Assembly (NCBI RefSeq): GCF_020731355.1
Contig: NZ_JAJFZK010000009.1
Location: 96,032-160,031 of the forward strand
Source: Bacillus sp. REN16
GTDB lineage: Bacteria > Bacillota > Bacilli > Bacillales > Bacillaceae_L
DNA: 64,000 nucleotides
Direction of reading: 5' to 3'
Within the stretch, counting starts at the first letter, position 1; every line of letters begins with the position of its first letter. Positions 9,173-17,626 of this stretch are shown here, piece after piece. Under the pieces are notes generated by a model. The model saw only the letters and a list, made by a program, of their open reading frames with translations. It had not been told where the DNA came from and made no database searches. The position numbers and the translations under genes are program-made.

Positions 9173-9203
9173 AAAAAAAAAGGCGCAAGCGCGCCTTTTT
9201 TTG
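9173..9203 (-). terminator. Terminator of the ydcC-like gene
   Basis: GC-rich hairpin GGCGC / GCGCC with an AAGC loop, flanked by runs of nine A and seven T, so it can act on both strands. On the minus strand it closes ydcC. Confidence 0.85.
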
Positions 9204-9248
9204 CGGAACATCCTGTAAGTCCGATCATTCTGACCTGTGTTCAAATAT

Positions 9249-10265
9249 TTATTTCACGGATTTCTCTTGTACTGTACGTGCCACAGATATTAATTCCTCT
9301 TGTGATAACTCATCAGAAGCAATCATGAACTCCGCACCATTGTACGTCCATGAAATCGCTTTGTCTGTTAGTGTTCCTACTGTGAATCCAAGGTCAACAG
9401 GTTCACCGCTTAGTGAAATTGTTGTAGCGACCTCTGCAACACGTGCTCTTTCTTGGATCATTGTAAAGGTCTTCTCCCCTCCAAATGTCATGATCACACG
9501 TGTTCCATTTTCAGTTTCGATTTTCTTTTCTTCTTGTAGTTCAACACCAGCAAGTGCATCCTCTGATGGATAAAGAACTTCAAGCGGCTGCTTATCAACC
9601 TCTCCCATAACTGGGATTTCATTTAATGTAGCAGAAGACATATTCTTGTCTACATCAAATGCGGATTTATCAAAGCTCGCATCAAATTCTACCTTTGTGA
9701 ATTCCACAAGCAACAATACTTTACGATCTGGGTCCATTACCTTTACAGATACAGGGGATAAGTCCTTCTTGCTGAAAGTGATTTCTTGCTTGGGTAGCAT
9801 ATTATTATTTTTGTAGTTTGTTTTTGTTTCAAAAATATATTGATTCTTTGTAGCAGTAAATTTCGCTTCTGGGTCTTCCTTCACATCATGCACTAAGGAT
9901 TCAAATAAATAGGCTTGGCTGCTATTTTCCGGCCAATCGCTTTGGAAACGGAAACTCTTATTAAGTGCAGGTGTTAAAACAAACACGCCCTCTTCGTTAC
10001 GTAAAATCATTTGGCTTTGATCTTTTTCTGCATTTTTTAGGTTAACACGATAGAAAGTTGGATCCTTATGCCAAATTTCCACTTCGTACACCTGTGGATC
10101 ATTACCAGTTTGAAGCGTCATCTTTGCATCTGCTTTATAGCCTGTCATTTTTTGCACCTTTGCATCTAGTGCGCTAACCACATCTTCCTGTGACTTTTCC
10201 CCACAAGCCGCGAGCACAAGGGCAATGAGCAGCCCTAATAACAACAAAAATACTTTCTTCTTCAT
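9249..10265 (-). CDS. YdcC-like lipoprotein, LolA-type fold
   Basis: 338 residues. The N-terminus is a lipoprotein signal peptide with lipobox LAAC (Cys about residue 21). The rest resembles the LolA/DUF4367-like outer-membrane lipoprotein carrier fold seen in YdcC of Bacillus, whose function is not established; in B. subtilis ydcC is expressed during sporulation. It lies directly downstream of acpS in the same order as in B. subtilis. It is predicted to be anchored on the outer face of the cytoplasmic membrane. Confidence 0.85.
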   Translation of the reverse strand: MKKKVFLLLLGLLIALVLAACGEKSQEDVVSALDAKVQKMTGYKADAKMTLQTGNDPQVYEVEIWHKDPTFYRVNLKNAEKDQSQMILRNEEGVFVLTPALNKSFRFQSDWPENSSQAYLFESLVHDVKEDPEAKFTATKNQYIFETKTNYKNNNMLPKQEITFSKKDLSPVSVKVMDPDRKVLLLVEFTKVEFDASFDKSAFDVDKNMSSATLNEIPVMGEVDKQPLEVLYPSEDALAGVELQEEKKIETENGTRVIMTFGGEKTFTMIQERARVAEVATTISLSGEPVDLGFTVGTLTDKAISWTYNGAEFMIASDELSQEELISVARTVQEKSVK

Positions 10266-10379
10266 TCCTTCTTCAACCCCTTTGCCTCTTATCGCCTATT
10301 GGTTGAAACAAAGTGATTGATACACCTTGTCTCACCTACCACAATAAAATATATGAGGCAAGGTTGAGTAATATGCAGA

Positions 10380-10739
10380 CTAGCTTGACAAGCTTTCAAG
10401 AATTACTTGTGCAACGGCATACTCTTTACTGTGAGTAATGGATAAATGAGCCTTATGGTTCAGGGGCTTGGTAAGGACTGGCTTCCCATTTTCATCTGAT
10501 AAAGCCTCAATATCTAAAAAGCTTAAATTCCCGCCAATCCCTGTCCCAACAGCCTTTGAGTATGCTTCCTTTACAGCGAATCGCCCCGCAAGAAACTCAA
10601 TTTGACGTGACTCTGATAAACGAAGAAATTTTTCTTTTTCTCGATTTGTTAAAATACGATCCACAAATTTTTTCTGTCTCTGTAAAACTTTATTAATTCG
10701 TTCAAGCTCTACAATATCTATACCTGTACCAATGATCAT
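10380..10739 (-). CDS. acpS: Holo-[acyl-carrier-protein] synthase
   Basis: 119 residues, typical AcpS length. The family motifs [12 protein letters not shown] at the N-terminus, [10 protein letters not shown] in the centre and [12 protein letters not shown] at the C-terminus are intact. AcpS transfers 4'-phosphopantetheine from CoA to acyl carrier protein. The start is the ATG at 10739, with GAAAGGA ten bases upstream; the longer ORF start has no better site. It is followed by ydcC. Repeat copy C begins about 85 bases upstream of the start. Confidence 0.95.
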   Translation of the reverse strand: MIIGTGIDIVELERINKVLQRQKKFVDRILTNREKEKFLRLSESRQIEFLAGRFAVKEAYSKAVGTGIGGNLSFLDIEALSDENGKPVLTKPLNHKAHLSITHSKEYAVAQVILESLSS

Positions 10740-10825
10740 TTCAAAAATCCTTTCTTCTATATACAATCTTTCAATCATAAGATGGTACAAACTCTTCTAA
10801 GAATATAGTACGATAAAAAGAACCA

Positions 10826-11011
10826 TCAAATATGACTTGGCGTATTTGCGCTCGATTTTTTTCGAGCAAGCTCGAAAAATTTCCTTTGAAAAATCGTGGC
10901 ATCCGCCGGAGGCTTTAACTTTATTCAGTCGGGGCTGACCACCTCACTGAATTATTACTCTTGTTGCATTTTTTCACTAATAATCAGGGATAAATTATGA
11001 ATAAAGTTAAA
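10826..11011 (+). repeat. Three-hairpin dispersed repeat, copy C (divergent)
   Basis: Hairpin 1 is decayed (CAAATATGAC / TGGCGTATTTG). In hairpin 2 the outer stem is CGATTTTT / AAAAATCG instead of CAGATTTT / AAAATCTG, changed on both sides. Hairpin 3 has the same outer arms as copies A and E (TTTAACTTTATTCA / TGAATAAAGTTAAA) but carries about 70 bases inside, including a second ATTCAGT / ACTGAAT pair. The element ends at the ribosome-binding site of the rhomboid gene. Confidence 0.85.
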
Positions 11012-11028
11012 AGGAGAATAAAATTAAT

Positions 11029-11748
11029 ATGTTTATACGGACTGAAAGTTTTCGTCAATTTTTACGATTATATCCTATTATATCAATTATTATTGCGATT
11101 CATATCTTTCTATGGCTATTGGTCTTTTTGTCGCTTCCATTCGGAACGACACTATTGCAGCAAATGATCGGGTTTAACTTTTTGATTTCCGAGGGGGAAT
11201 ATTGGAGGCTTATAACACCAATATTTGTACATAGTGGGTTTGGGCATATGCTGTTTAATTCATTCTCACTTGTCCTGTTTGGGCCTGCTTTAGAAAGCAT
11301 GTTGGGTAAAGTCAAGTTTGTCATTGCTTATCTGTTAACCGGGATTGCTGCAAATCTGGCAACCTTCTACATTGAGCCATTGGAATTTGCCCATGTCGGT
11401 TCATCTGGTGCAATTTTTGGATTGTTTGGGATTTACTTATATATGGTTGTGTTCCGTAAGGACTTAATCAGCCAAATGAACTCCCAACTAATTATCACTA
11501 TTCTAGTAATTGGTTTAGTCATGACTTTTATCAATTCAAATGTAAATATTATCGCCCATATCTTTGGTTTTCTAGCTGGGGCAATTGTTGCACCACTTTT
11601 TTTACCGAAAACCTCCAGCGGGTCACAAATCATCATGGCAGGTGATTCCTCCTATCGACCACGAATGAGGATTCCAAGACAGTTTCAATTAAAGCATATC
11701 TTTTGGCTGATTATTATTATTTTAGTGATTCTCGGAATTTTTCTTTAA
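11029..11748 (+). CDS. Rhomboid family intramembrane serine protease (YdcA type)
   Basis: 239 residues with about six or seven hydrophobic segments. The catalytic serine lies in HVGSSGAIFG (about residue 127) and the partner histidine in NSNVNIIAHIFGF (about residue 180). Also seen is the membrane-inserted WRLITPIFVHSGFGHMLFN segment. Rhomboids cut transmembrane helices of substrate proteins. AAAGGAG precedes the ATG by 12 bases and directly abuts repeat copy C, which therefore forms most of the 5' leader. It is one of the few plus-strand genes in this region. Confidence 0.93.
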   Translation: MFIRTESFRQFLRLYPIISIIIAIHIFLWLLVFLSLPFGTTLLQQMIGFNFLISEGEYWRLITPIFVHSGFGHMLFNSFSLVLFGPALESMLGKVKFVIAYLLTGIAANLATFYIEPLEFAHVGSSGAIFGLFGIYLYMVVFRKDLISQMNSQLIITILVIGLVMTFINSNVNIIAHIFGFLAGAIVAPLFLPKTSSGSQIIMAGDSSYRPRMRIPRQFQLKHIFWLIIIILVILGIFL

Positions 11749-11787
11749 CAACAATCAAGGAGCTAAAGTGATCTTTAGCTCCTCTTC

Positions 11788-13254
11788 TTATTCGACCGTA
11801 ATATCTTCTGTGATTTTCTTGCTGCGATTTGTATACCATTCCCAAATGATCCAGCAATCCGATTCATGTAAATCCTTAACTTCAAACCCCTTGCCTGCTA
11901 TGGTCGATTTAATAAAGGTTTTAACTGAACCAAGCTCTTTTTTCTTTTGTAAAAACGATTGTTTTTTGTCTAAGGATTGAATTCTTTTTTTATGATGAAG
12001 AACGGTTATTTTACTAAAAAAGCGAAACTGAAGGGTTAGCTGATTGTCTTCCATCTTCCAGCCTGCAACTTTATAGCGGCTATGACCAAATAATGCCCCA
12101 ATTGGCAGTAGGACTAGAGCAAGGTAACCCCATGAACTGAAAACATAGGACAGTGTAACAATGGCTGGAACGAATATTAGAAATGGCAGCATTCCCCTCA
12201 CCATATATCTCCACTTTGCCTTTGATGGTACGTAGTTTTCAACCTCTTGCATCTGATAATCCGGAACAAAATGCCCTAATAAATCATTAATCGCTGCTTT
12301 TTTAACTAAAGGAAAAAGCACTGTTGAAAAGTCTTCCCCCTTATCCAGCGAACCACCTGCACTTTCAATATAAACTGTTGCATACCCTAACGGCTGTCTG
12401 ATTAAATTTTCGCCAATGCGAATTGCCTGAATCCGTGTTAACGGAATGGTTGTCTGTTTTTTTTCAATTAAGCCCCTTGAAATAAATAGCTCATCATCAC
12501 GTTTTACAACTGTAAAATTGGCATAGCGTAATGTCATGATTAAAATACCAACAAACCACGCGATCAATAAAAACAAAGCGACTAATACGATAATATAGAA
12601 TAATATCGATAGACTGACATATTTTTCGATTGTATTATATAATTTTTCAAATGGTAAGTATTCTGCAAATTGACTCAGGAATGCCAGTACACCAGAGATG
12701 ACAATTCCGATTCCACCAGACGTGGAGGCGAGAACCAGCAGCTCCTTTGATGTAATTTGATAGGTAACCCTTGTATGCAGTGTTTCAGTTTCTTCTACCT
12801 GATGGTTTTTTGATCGTGATAATAATTCACGTAATTGATTAGCTTCCTCTTCTTTGATGGCAGTCAGCACAGCCTCCGCCTGCATACCCCCACCAGCTGT
12901 TTCTACCTGTAGCTTTACCAATCCAAAAATCCGTTGAATAATGCCCGCCGAAACATCGATCGTTTGAATGCGTTCAATTGGGATAAAGCGTTTTTTACGG
13001 ATAAACACACCATATTCGATACGCAACTCTCCATTTTCGATTCGGTATGTATAGCGATACCAATGTAAGATTCCGAATACTAACATTAACAGGATTACGG
13101 CCGCAGCACCTAAAAAATAATACTTCCCGAAGTCATCCCCAGGTCCTACAAAAAAAATAAAAATGAACGGAAGGAGCAGTTCCTTTAATTGCTTTAAGAA
13201 ACTTAAAAATCCCGCGACTGGATGCATTCGACGTTGTTCAAACATCATCTTCAT
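11788..13254 (-). CDS. PH-domain (bPH2) membrane protein, YdbT-like
   Basis: 488 residues with several transmembrane segments (around 15-60, 175-250 and 355-400) separating three bacterial PH-like (bPH2/DUF304) modules; each contains an R-IP--RIQ-type strand, e.g. RFIPIERIQTIDV and TIPLTRIQAIRI. Function is not established; in B. subtilis ydbS-ydbT are linked to resistance to a Bacillus antimicrobial (amylocyclicin). GTGG precedes the ATG. It overlaps the end of the ydbS-like gene by 17 bases, so the two are cotranscribed and probably form a complex. Confidence 0.85.
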   Translation of the reverse strand: MKMMFEQRRMHPVAGFLSFLKQLKELLLPFIFIFFVGPGDDFGKYYFLGAAAVILLMLVFGILHWYRYTYRIENGELRIEYGVFIRKKRFIPIERIQTIDVSAGIIQRIFGLVKLQVETAGGGMQAEAVLTAIKEEEANQLRELLSRSKNHQVEETETLHTRVTYQITSKELLVLASTSGGIGIVISGVLAFLSQFAEYLPFEKLYNTIEKYVSLSILFYIIVLVALFLLIAWFVGILIMTLRYANFTVVKRDDELFISRGLIEKKQTTIPLTRIQAIRIGENLIRQPLGYATVYIESAGGSLDKGEDFSTVLFPLVKKAAINDLLGHFVPDYQMQEVENYVPSKAKWRYMVRGMLPFLIFVPAIVTLSYVFSSWGYLALVLLPIGALFGHSRYKVAGWKMEDNQLTLQFRFFSKITVLHHKKRIQSLDKKQSFLQKKKELGSVKTFIKSTIAGKGFEVKDLHESDCWIIWEWYTNRSKKITEDITVE

Positions 13255-13717
13255 CCACCCTTGCTAATCTTGAAATGGAATCACGCAATTGGTCCGCTTC
13301 CTCCAAATCAAGAGCCGGTATTGAATGGACGGTTGCTGCTGTTGAAATGGTAACAGTCGCTAAATGATGTTTTCTTAGTAACGGGCCTTGCTGTGTATCA
13401 ACGTGTTGGACACGGTTCATTGGAATAACCGTTCTTTTAACAATTAAAACACCACGTTGCAGATCAATTTCATGCTCATGTACTTCATATCTCCAACGCT
13501 TCCATTTGAGCTTTGGCAAGATGATAATTGTTAAAATCGATTCGAATATAGATAAGACAAGAAGAATTGCAAAAATCCAATATGGCCAATCAAAAATGAT
13601 CGTAAGTACTAAAGCGGCAATGGTCATGACCCAGCCAATCAACGATGTGATAATTGCTGATGTTTTCCATACTGTTAAGGCACGTTCACTAATTCGATTT
13701 TGTGGAATGTCTCTCAT
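13238..13717 (-). CDS. PH-domain (bPH2) membrane protein, YdbS-like
   Basis: 159 residues. Two adjacent membrane helices (about 20-65) are followed by a single bPH2 domain containing TVIPMNRVQHVDTQQGPLL. It overlaps the downstream YdbT-like gene. ATG at 13717 is chosen because GGGGAAAGG is ten bases upstream; a TTG two codons earlier would be only four bases from that site. The pair corresponds to ydbS-ydbT of B. subtilis in the same order relative to cshA. Biochemical role unknown. Confidence 0.85.
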   Translation of the reverse strand: MRDIPQNRISERALTVWKTSAIITSLIGWVMTIAALVLTIIFDWPYWIFAILLVLSIFESILTIIILPKLKWKRWRYEVHEHEIDLQRGVLIVKRTVIPMNRVQHVDTQQGPLLRKHHLATVTISTAATVHSIPALDLEEADQLRDSISRLARVDEDDV

Positions 13718-13798
13718 ATCCAACCAACCTTTCCCCTGTTGGAATATTTTTCATATCAACCTTCTCAGTATAAATGATTTTTTCGAAATATTAAACAA

Positions 13799-13994
13799 TC
13801 AAATGCGCCTTGGCGTATTTGCGCCCAGATTTTTTAGGCCCACACGATGTGGGTCACAAAGACGTTGCCACAGGAGGTGGCGTTCTTAGTCTTTGATCTT
13901 ATTGCTCGAAAAGTTTCCATTGAAAATCTGTGGCATCCGCTGGAGGCTTTTTATTTTATTAGCTGGTATTTAAACCCGGCTAATAAAATAAAAA
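13799..13994 (+). repeat. Three-hairpin dispersed repeat, copy D (with ~75-bp internal arm)
   Basis: Hairpin 1 is CAAATGCGCC / GGCGTATTTG. In hairpin 2 the CGAGC tip is replaced by about 75 bases that themselves form two stems: CCCACA / TGTGGG, and CAAAGAC-GCCAC / GGTGGC-GTCTTTG. Hairpin 3 is TTTTTATTTTATTAGC / GCTAATAAAATAAAAA, again a different but complementary stem. It sits between cshA (3' side) and ydbS (5' side). Confidence 0.85.
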
Positions 13995-14024
13995 AGCAGT
14001 GCACAAACTCGCGCACTGCTTTTT
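13990..14024 (-). terminator. Terminator of cshA
   Basis: Hairpin AAAAAGCAGTGC / GCACTGCTTTTT with loop ACAAACTCGC, T-rich on both sides, immediately after the cshA stop. Confidence 0.85.
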
Positions 14025-14028
14025 ACTA

Positions 14029-15549
14029 CTATTCTTCGTTTTTACGGAAGTTGCCGCGTCGATTACCGCCACTTGATGAATAACGATTTCCGCCTGAACG
14101 TTCGCGTCCGCCTGATCTTTCACGCCCGCTGTTTCCACGTCCGCGATCACGGCTTCCACCTTTATAACGACCACGGTCACGTCCGCCACGGTTATTATTG
14201 TCTCGGTTGTCTCTCTTCACGCGAAGAGGTGCTTCTTCAGTTAGCTTAATCGGTGTTGCATCTGGCTCTTTCGTCATTAACTTAATTGCAGCCGCAACAA
14301 CAGAAACTGAATCATGCTCTTCTAAAAGCTCTTCAGCAATTCGTGTATAGTAAGATAAATTATTAGCTTCGATTGTAGACACGATTTTTTCCATCGTGAT
14401 TTTTTGTTGCCCTTCTAAAGCCTCATCTAATGTAGGTGGCTTCATTTTATCCATTTTACGTTTAGTAATATTCTCTACATTTTTGAGTTGACCAATTTCA
14501 CGAGGTGTTACGAAAGTCATCGCCATACCAGTTTTTCCAGCACGACCAGTACGTCCAATACGGTGGACATAGCTTTCAGGATCTTGCGGGATATCAAAGT
14601 TATAGACATGTGTAACACCGGAAATATCAAGACCACGTGCTGCAACATCGGTTGCTACTAACACTTCGATAGATCCTTCTTTAAATTTACGTAAGACAGA
14701 TATACGCTTTGCCTGAGTAAGATCACCATGAATTCCTTCTGCTGCATAGCCTCTTAAAGTCAACGCTTCAGAAAGCTCGTCAACACGACGTTTTGTACGT
14801 CCGAAGATAATCGCAAGTTCTGGTGATTGGATATCTAGTAAACGAGTTAATACATCAAACTTATTCTTCTCTTGTACCTCTAAGTAGTATTGTTGGATAT
14901 TTGGTACTGTCATTTCTTTTGCTTTTACTTTTACTACTTTAGGGTCTTTCATGAAACGCTCAGCAATGCGTTGGATAGGTCCTGGCATTGTTGCAGAGAA
15001 AAGCAATGTTTGGCGCTCTTCCGGCACTCCCTTTAGGATCGATTCAATATCCTCAATAAAGCCCATGTTTAACATTTCATCCGCTTCATCAAGTACCACT
15101 GTTTTTACATTTTGAAGCTTAAGTGTTTTTCGATTAATGTGGTCGATTACACGACCTGGTGTACCAACAATAATATGTGGGTATTTTTTTAGTGAACGTA
15201 TTTGGCGAGAAATGTCCTGTCCGCCATAGATCGGTAAAATACGGACGCGGTTAAAGTGACCGATTTTATGAAGTTCTTCCGATACTTGAATCGCAAGCTC
15301 ACGAGTTGGTGCAATGACAATTCCTTGGATGTTGTCGCTTTTTACATCGACATTTTCAATAAGCGGAATTCCAAATGCGGCTGTTTTACCTGTTCCTGTT
15401 TGGGCCTGACCAATTACATCATTCCCTTCGAGTGCTAATGGAATCGTTTGTGATTGAATGGGAGTTGCTTCTTCAAACCCCATTTTACTAATTGATTTCA
15501 TTAGATCCTGACTAATCCCTAGTTCGTTAAATGCTGCCAATTTTTTCAT
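14029..15549 (-). CDS. cshA: DEAD-box RNA helicase CshA
   Basis: 506 residues. All helicase motifs are visible: Q motif ([12 protein letters not shown]), [21 protein letters not shown], and [13 protein letters not shown]. The C-terminal tail after about residue 440 is rich in R, G, D and S, as in CshA. CshA unwinds RNA in ribosome assembly, cold adaptation and the RNA degradosome. ATG at 15549 has AAAGGAG almost touching it; a TTG nine bases later is better spaced, so the true start may be MKK or three residues later. A structured region lies upstream at 15760-15885. Confidence 0.95.
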   Translation of the reverse strand: MKKLAAFNELGISQDLMKSISKMGFEEATPIQSQTIPLALEGNDVIGQAQTGTGKTAAFGIPLIENVDVKSDNIQGIVIAPTRELAIQVSEELHKIGHFNRVRILPIYGGQDISRQIRSLKKYPHIIVGTPGRVIDHINRKTLKLQNVKTVVLDEADEMLNMGFIEDIESILKGVPEERQTLLFSATMPGPIQRIAERFMKDPKVVKVKAKEMTVPNIQQYYLEVQEKNKFDVLTRLLDIQSPELAIIFGRTKRRVDELSEALTLRGYAAEGIHGDLTQAKRISVLRKFKEGSIEVLVATDVAARGLDISGVTHVYNFDIPQDPESYVHRIGRTGRAGKTGMAMTFVTPREIGQLKNVENITKRKMDKMKPPTLDEALEGQQKITMEKIVSTIEANNLSYYTRIAEELLEEHDSVSVVAAAIKLMTKEPDATPIKLTEEAPLRVKRDNRDNNNRGGRDRGRYKGGSRDRGRGNSGRERSGGRERSGGNRYSSSGGNRRGNFRKNEE

Positions 15550-15759
15550 ACTCCTTTTGTTAATCTTATTTGTACAATGACAAAATTGACTTTTAGACGG
15601 GAAATCTTGTATAGACACTGGGCTTTCGCCTCGAAAAAATACTTTTTTATGCTGGATACCAATGATTGCATCATGACCGCAAAACCTACACATGATGATT
15701 ATTTGACATAGGTAGGCATCTGCCTAGTATTTATAGTAGACCAGAATCGAATTCTGCTT

Positions 15760-15885
15760 AAAAAAAGGACATTTTCCGTGAAATAACGGAAGTAATGCCC
15801 TCAGGGTTCACGTCCAAAAGGTTAATAAAAGGGCGACCCAATGGGTTAGACGAGCTATGCCCTTTTTAACATTGTAGATGTAATC
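15760..15885 (-). ncRNA. Structured RNA or attenuator-like leader upstream of cshA
   Basis: On the minus strand TTGCAT is followed after 17 bases by TAAGAT, then two hairpins. The first is AAAGGGC / GCCCTTT enclosing CCC-ATT-GGG. The second pairs GGGCATT with AATGTCC and TTCCGT with ACGGAA and is followed by a run of seven T, a strong intrinsic terminator about 210 bases before the cshA start. GGACGTGAA just upstream could pair with TTTCACG inside the terminator, giving an alternative fold. It is either a ~120-nt independent RNA or a cshA attenuator. A plus-strand promoter-like pair (TTGACA-N16-TAGTAT at 15703-15730) and a weaker plus-strand hairpin make the strand uncertain. Confidence 0.5.
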
Positions 15886-16054
15886 TTACCACTACAATGT
15901 TAGAAATGCAATAAATCGCATTTTCCAATGATTAGTATATACATTCTGTTGATGTTTCATGTAAAAATATTTTTGAAATAATTGTAATCTTTTTGTAACA
16001 TTTTCTGTTTTGAAACGTACTAATAAGTAAGAAGTATTTTGAGGAGGTTTTAAA

Positions 16055-16159
16055 ATGGACAAGCTATTCAATGAAAAATCCAACTTTATGAAAGAATTAT
16101 TCGCTTACTCCTTAGGAATCTTACTTACGATGTTACTTATACTGCCTTTTATTAACTAG
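16055..16159 (+). CDS. Small single-span membrane protein, 34 residues
   Basis: ATG preceded by GAGGAGG at seven bases. The product starts with a charged 15-residue stretch (MDKLFNEKSNFMKEL) and then has one hydrophobic helix (about residues 17-33) ending PFIN. The ORF is followed at once by a bidirectional terminator shared with murF. I do not recognise a family. The near-perfect ribosome-binding site, compact terminator and membrane-helix composition argue for a real gene. It is antisense to nothing and lies between convergent and divergent neighbours, so it has its own promoter. Confidence 0.65.
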   Translation: MDKLFNEKSNFMKELFAYSLGILLTMLLILPFIN

Positions 16160-16197
16160 AAAAAGCTCGGCAAAATCGGCGCCGAGCTTTCTTATTT
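16160..16197. terminator. Bidirectional terminator between the small membrane ORF and murF
   Basis: Stem AAAGCTCGGC / GCCGAGCTTT flanked by an A-rich and a T-rich tract. It serves murF on the minus strand and the 34-residue ORF on the plus strand. Confidence 0.85.
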
Positions 16198-17565
16198 TTT
16201 AAAAGCAAAAATGACTTCTTCAAGTTTCATTCCTCTTGAACCTTTTACTAAAAGGATGTCCCCATCTGATAAAAGTTTTCGTAATGCTTCAATTAGCTGT
16301 TGTTTATCCTGATAGGAATCTACTCGCTCTTGTGGAAAATGTTCCATTGCACCGCTGGCAATATACTCGCCTAAGGCACCATAAGTGAATACATAGTCAA
16401 CCTTATCTGGCTGAATGAAGCGACCCACTTCCTCATGGTATTCATTTTCCTTGTCTCCAAGCTCCAGCATGTCACCTAACACGACGATCTTTTTGCCCGG
16501 GGTTTCTAAATCATGCACTAAGCTAATCGCAGCTTTCATGGATAACGGGCTTGCATTATAGGCATCATTAATTAATTTTATTCCGTTGATGCCCTCAATT
16601 AATTCCAGTCTCATATTTGTGATTTTAATTTGTTTTAAGCCACTTTCAATTTGGTCCCAAGAGAGTCCGAAATGGCGCGCCACAGCTATCGCAGCCATCG
16701 CATTATTCACATTATGCTTTCCAAGGACTGGCAGGTAAAATTTTTTCTTTTCCTGCTCGTTAATTGAAAAATAGGTACCCTCGTTTTTCTGTATGATGTT
16801 TAAAGGATAAAGATCGTTTTGCTTTGAGGCACCAAAGGTTATTGTTTGAATGTTCATTGATTGAACTCGCTTTGTTAGAAGAGGTTCATCCCCATGGTAA
16901 ATGAGTAATCCTTCGTTTGACAGGCCGTCCACGATTTCAAGCTTGGCCTTTGCGATTCCTTCGCGGGAGCCGAGGTCCATCATATGAGATTCACCAATAT
17001 TCGTAATCACTGCGACATCAGGCCCTGCTACTTTTGTTAGAAGTTCGATTTCACCGAAAGCACTCATCCCCATTTCAAGCACAGCGACCTTGGTATCTTC
17101 TTTTAGTCGTAAAATTGTTAAAGGTAAACCAATATGATTGTTTAAATTACCCTCTGTTTTTTGAACACTTGTTGTTGTTGATAACACCGCTGTTACCATG
17201 TCTTTTGTGGTTGTTTTTCCATTGCTCCCTGTAATGCCAACGACTTTTATGGATAGCTCATCACGGTAGCTTTTTGCAAGAGTTTGAAGAGCTTCTAAAG
17301 TGTCATTCACATAAATAACAGGAATTTGCTGTGGCGGATTTGGCTGATCACTCTCCCATAGCACTGCTGCTGCACCATTTTCGATCGCTGCATTCACAAA
17401 TTGATGGCCATTAAAGGTGTCACCGATGATCGGTATGTACAGATTTCCTGGTGAAATGGTTCTTGTATCAATGGATACACCTTCAATCACAACATTTTGG
17501 TGTTGTGGGTCGAGCTTTTCACCATTTGCCATCTGTTCGATTTGGGCTAAAGTCTTTTTTATCAC
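16192..17565 (-). CDS. murF: UDP-N-acetylmuramoyl-tripeptide--D-alanyl-D-alanine ligase
   Basis: 457 residues. The Mur ligase P-loop is GITGSNGKTTTKDM (about residue 110). The central domain carries the conserved NAYNASPLSMKAA and the C-terminal domain GDMLELG. MurF adds D-Ala-D-Ala to UDP-MurNAc-tripeptide in the cytoplasm, using the dipeptide made by Ddl, encoded directly upstream. The stop lies inside the terminator region. Length and motifs are standard. Confidence 0.96.
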   Translation of the reverse strand: MIKKTLAQIEQMANGEKLDPQHQNVVIEGVSIDTRTISPGNLYIPIIGDTFNGHQFVNAAIENGAAAVLWESDQPNPPQQIPVIYVNDTLEALQTLAKSYRDELSIKVVGITGSNGKTTTKDMVTAVLSTTTSVQKTEGNLNNHIGLPLTILRLKEDTKVAVLEMGMSAFGEIELLTKVAGPDVAVITNIGESHMMDLGSREGIAKAKLEIVDGLSNEGLLIYHGDEPLLTKRVQSMNIQTITFGASKQNDLYPLNIIQKNEGTYFSINEQEKKKFYLPVLGKHNVNNAMAAIAVARHFGLSWDQIESGLKQIKITNMRLELIEGINGIKLINDAYNASPLSMKAAISLVHDLETPGKKIVVLGDMLELGDKENEYHEEVGRFIQPDKVDYVFTYGALGEYIASGAMEHFPQERVDSYQDKQQLIEALRKLLSDGDILLVKGSRGMKLEEVIFAFKK

Positions 17566-17584
17566 AAGGTTCTCCCCTTTTCAT

Positions 17585-17625
17585 GAAGAAACACTATTCA
17601 GTTGGGAGAATAGTGTTTCTAGTTT
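17585..17625. other. Stem-loop between ddl and murF
   Basis: Perfect inverted repeat AGAAACACTATTC / GAATAGTGTTTCT with a short loop. The T-run is on the plus strand, antisense to the operon, so on the minus strand this is an intercistronic stem-loop rather than a standard terminator. It may tune ddl versus murF mRNA levels. Confidence 0.55.
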
Positions 17626-17626
17626 T

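Noticed and set aside
15700-15885. Known riboswitch or 6S-like RNA upstream of cshA
   Set aside because: I could not match it to T-box, purine, SAM, lysine, FMN, TPP, preQ1, c-di-AMP or 6S consensus features; kept as an unassigned structure.
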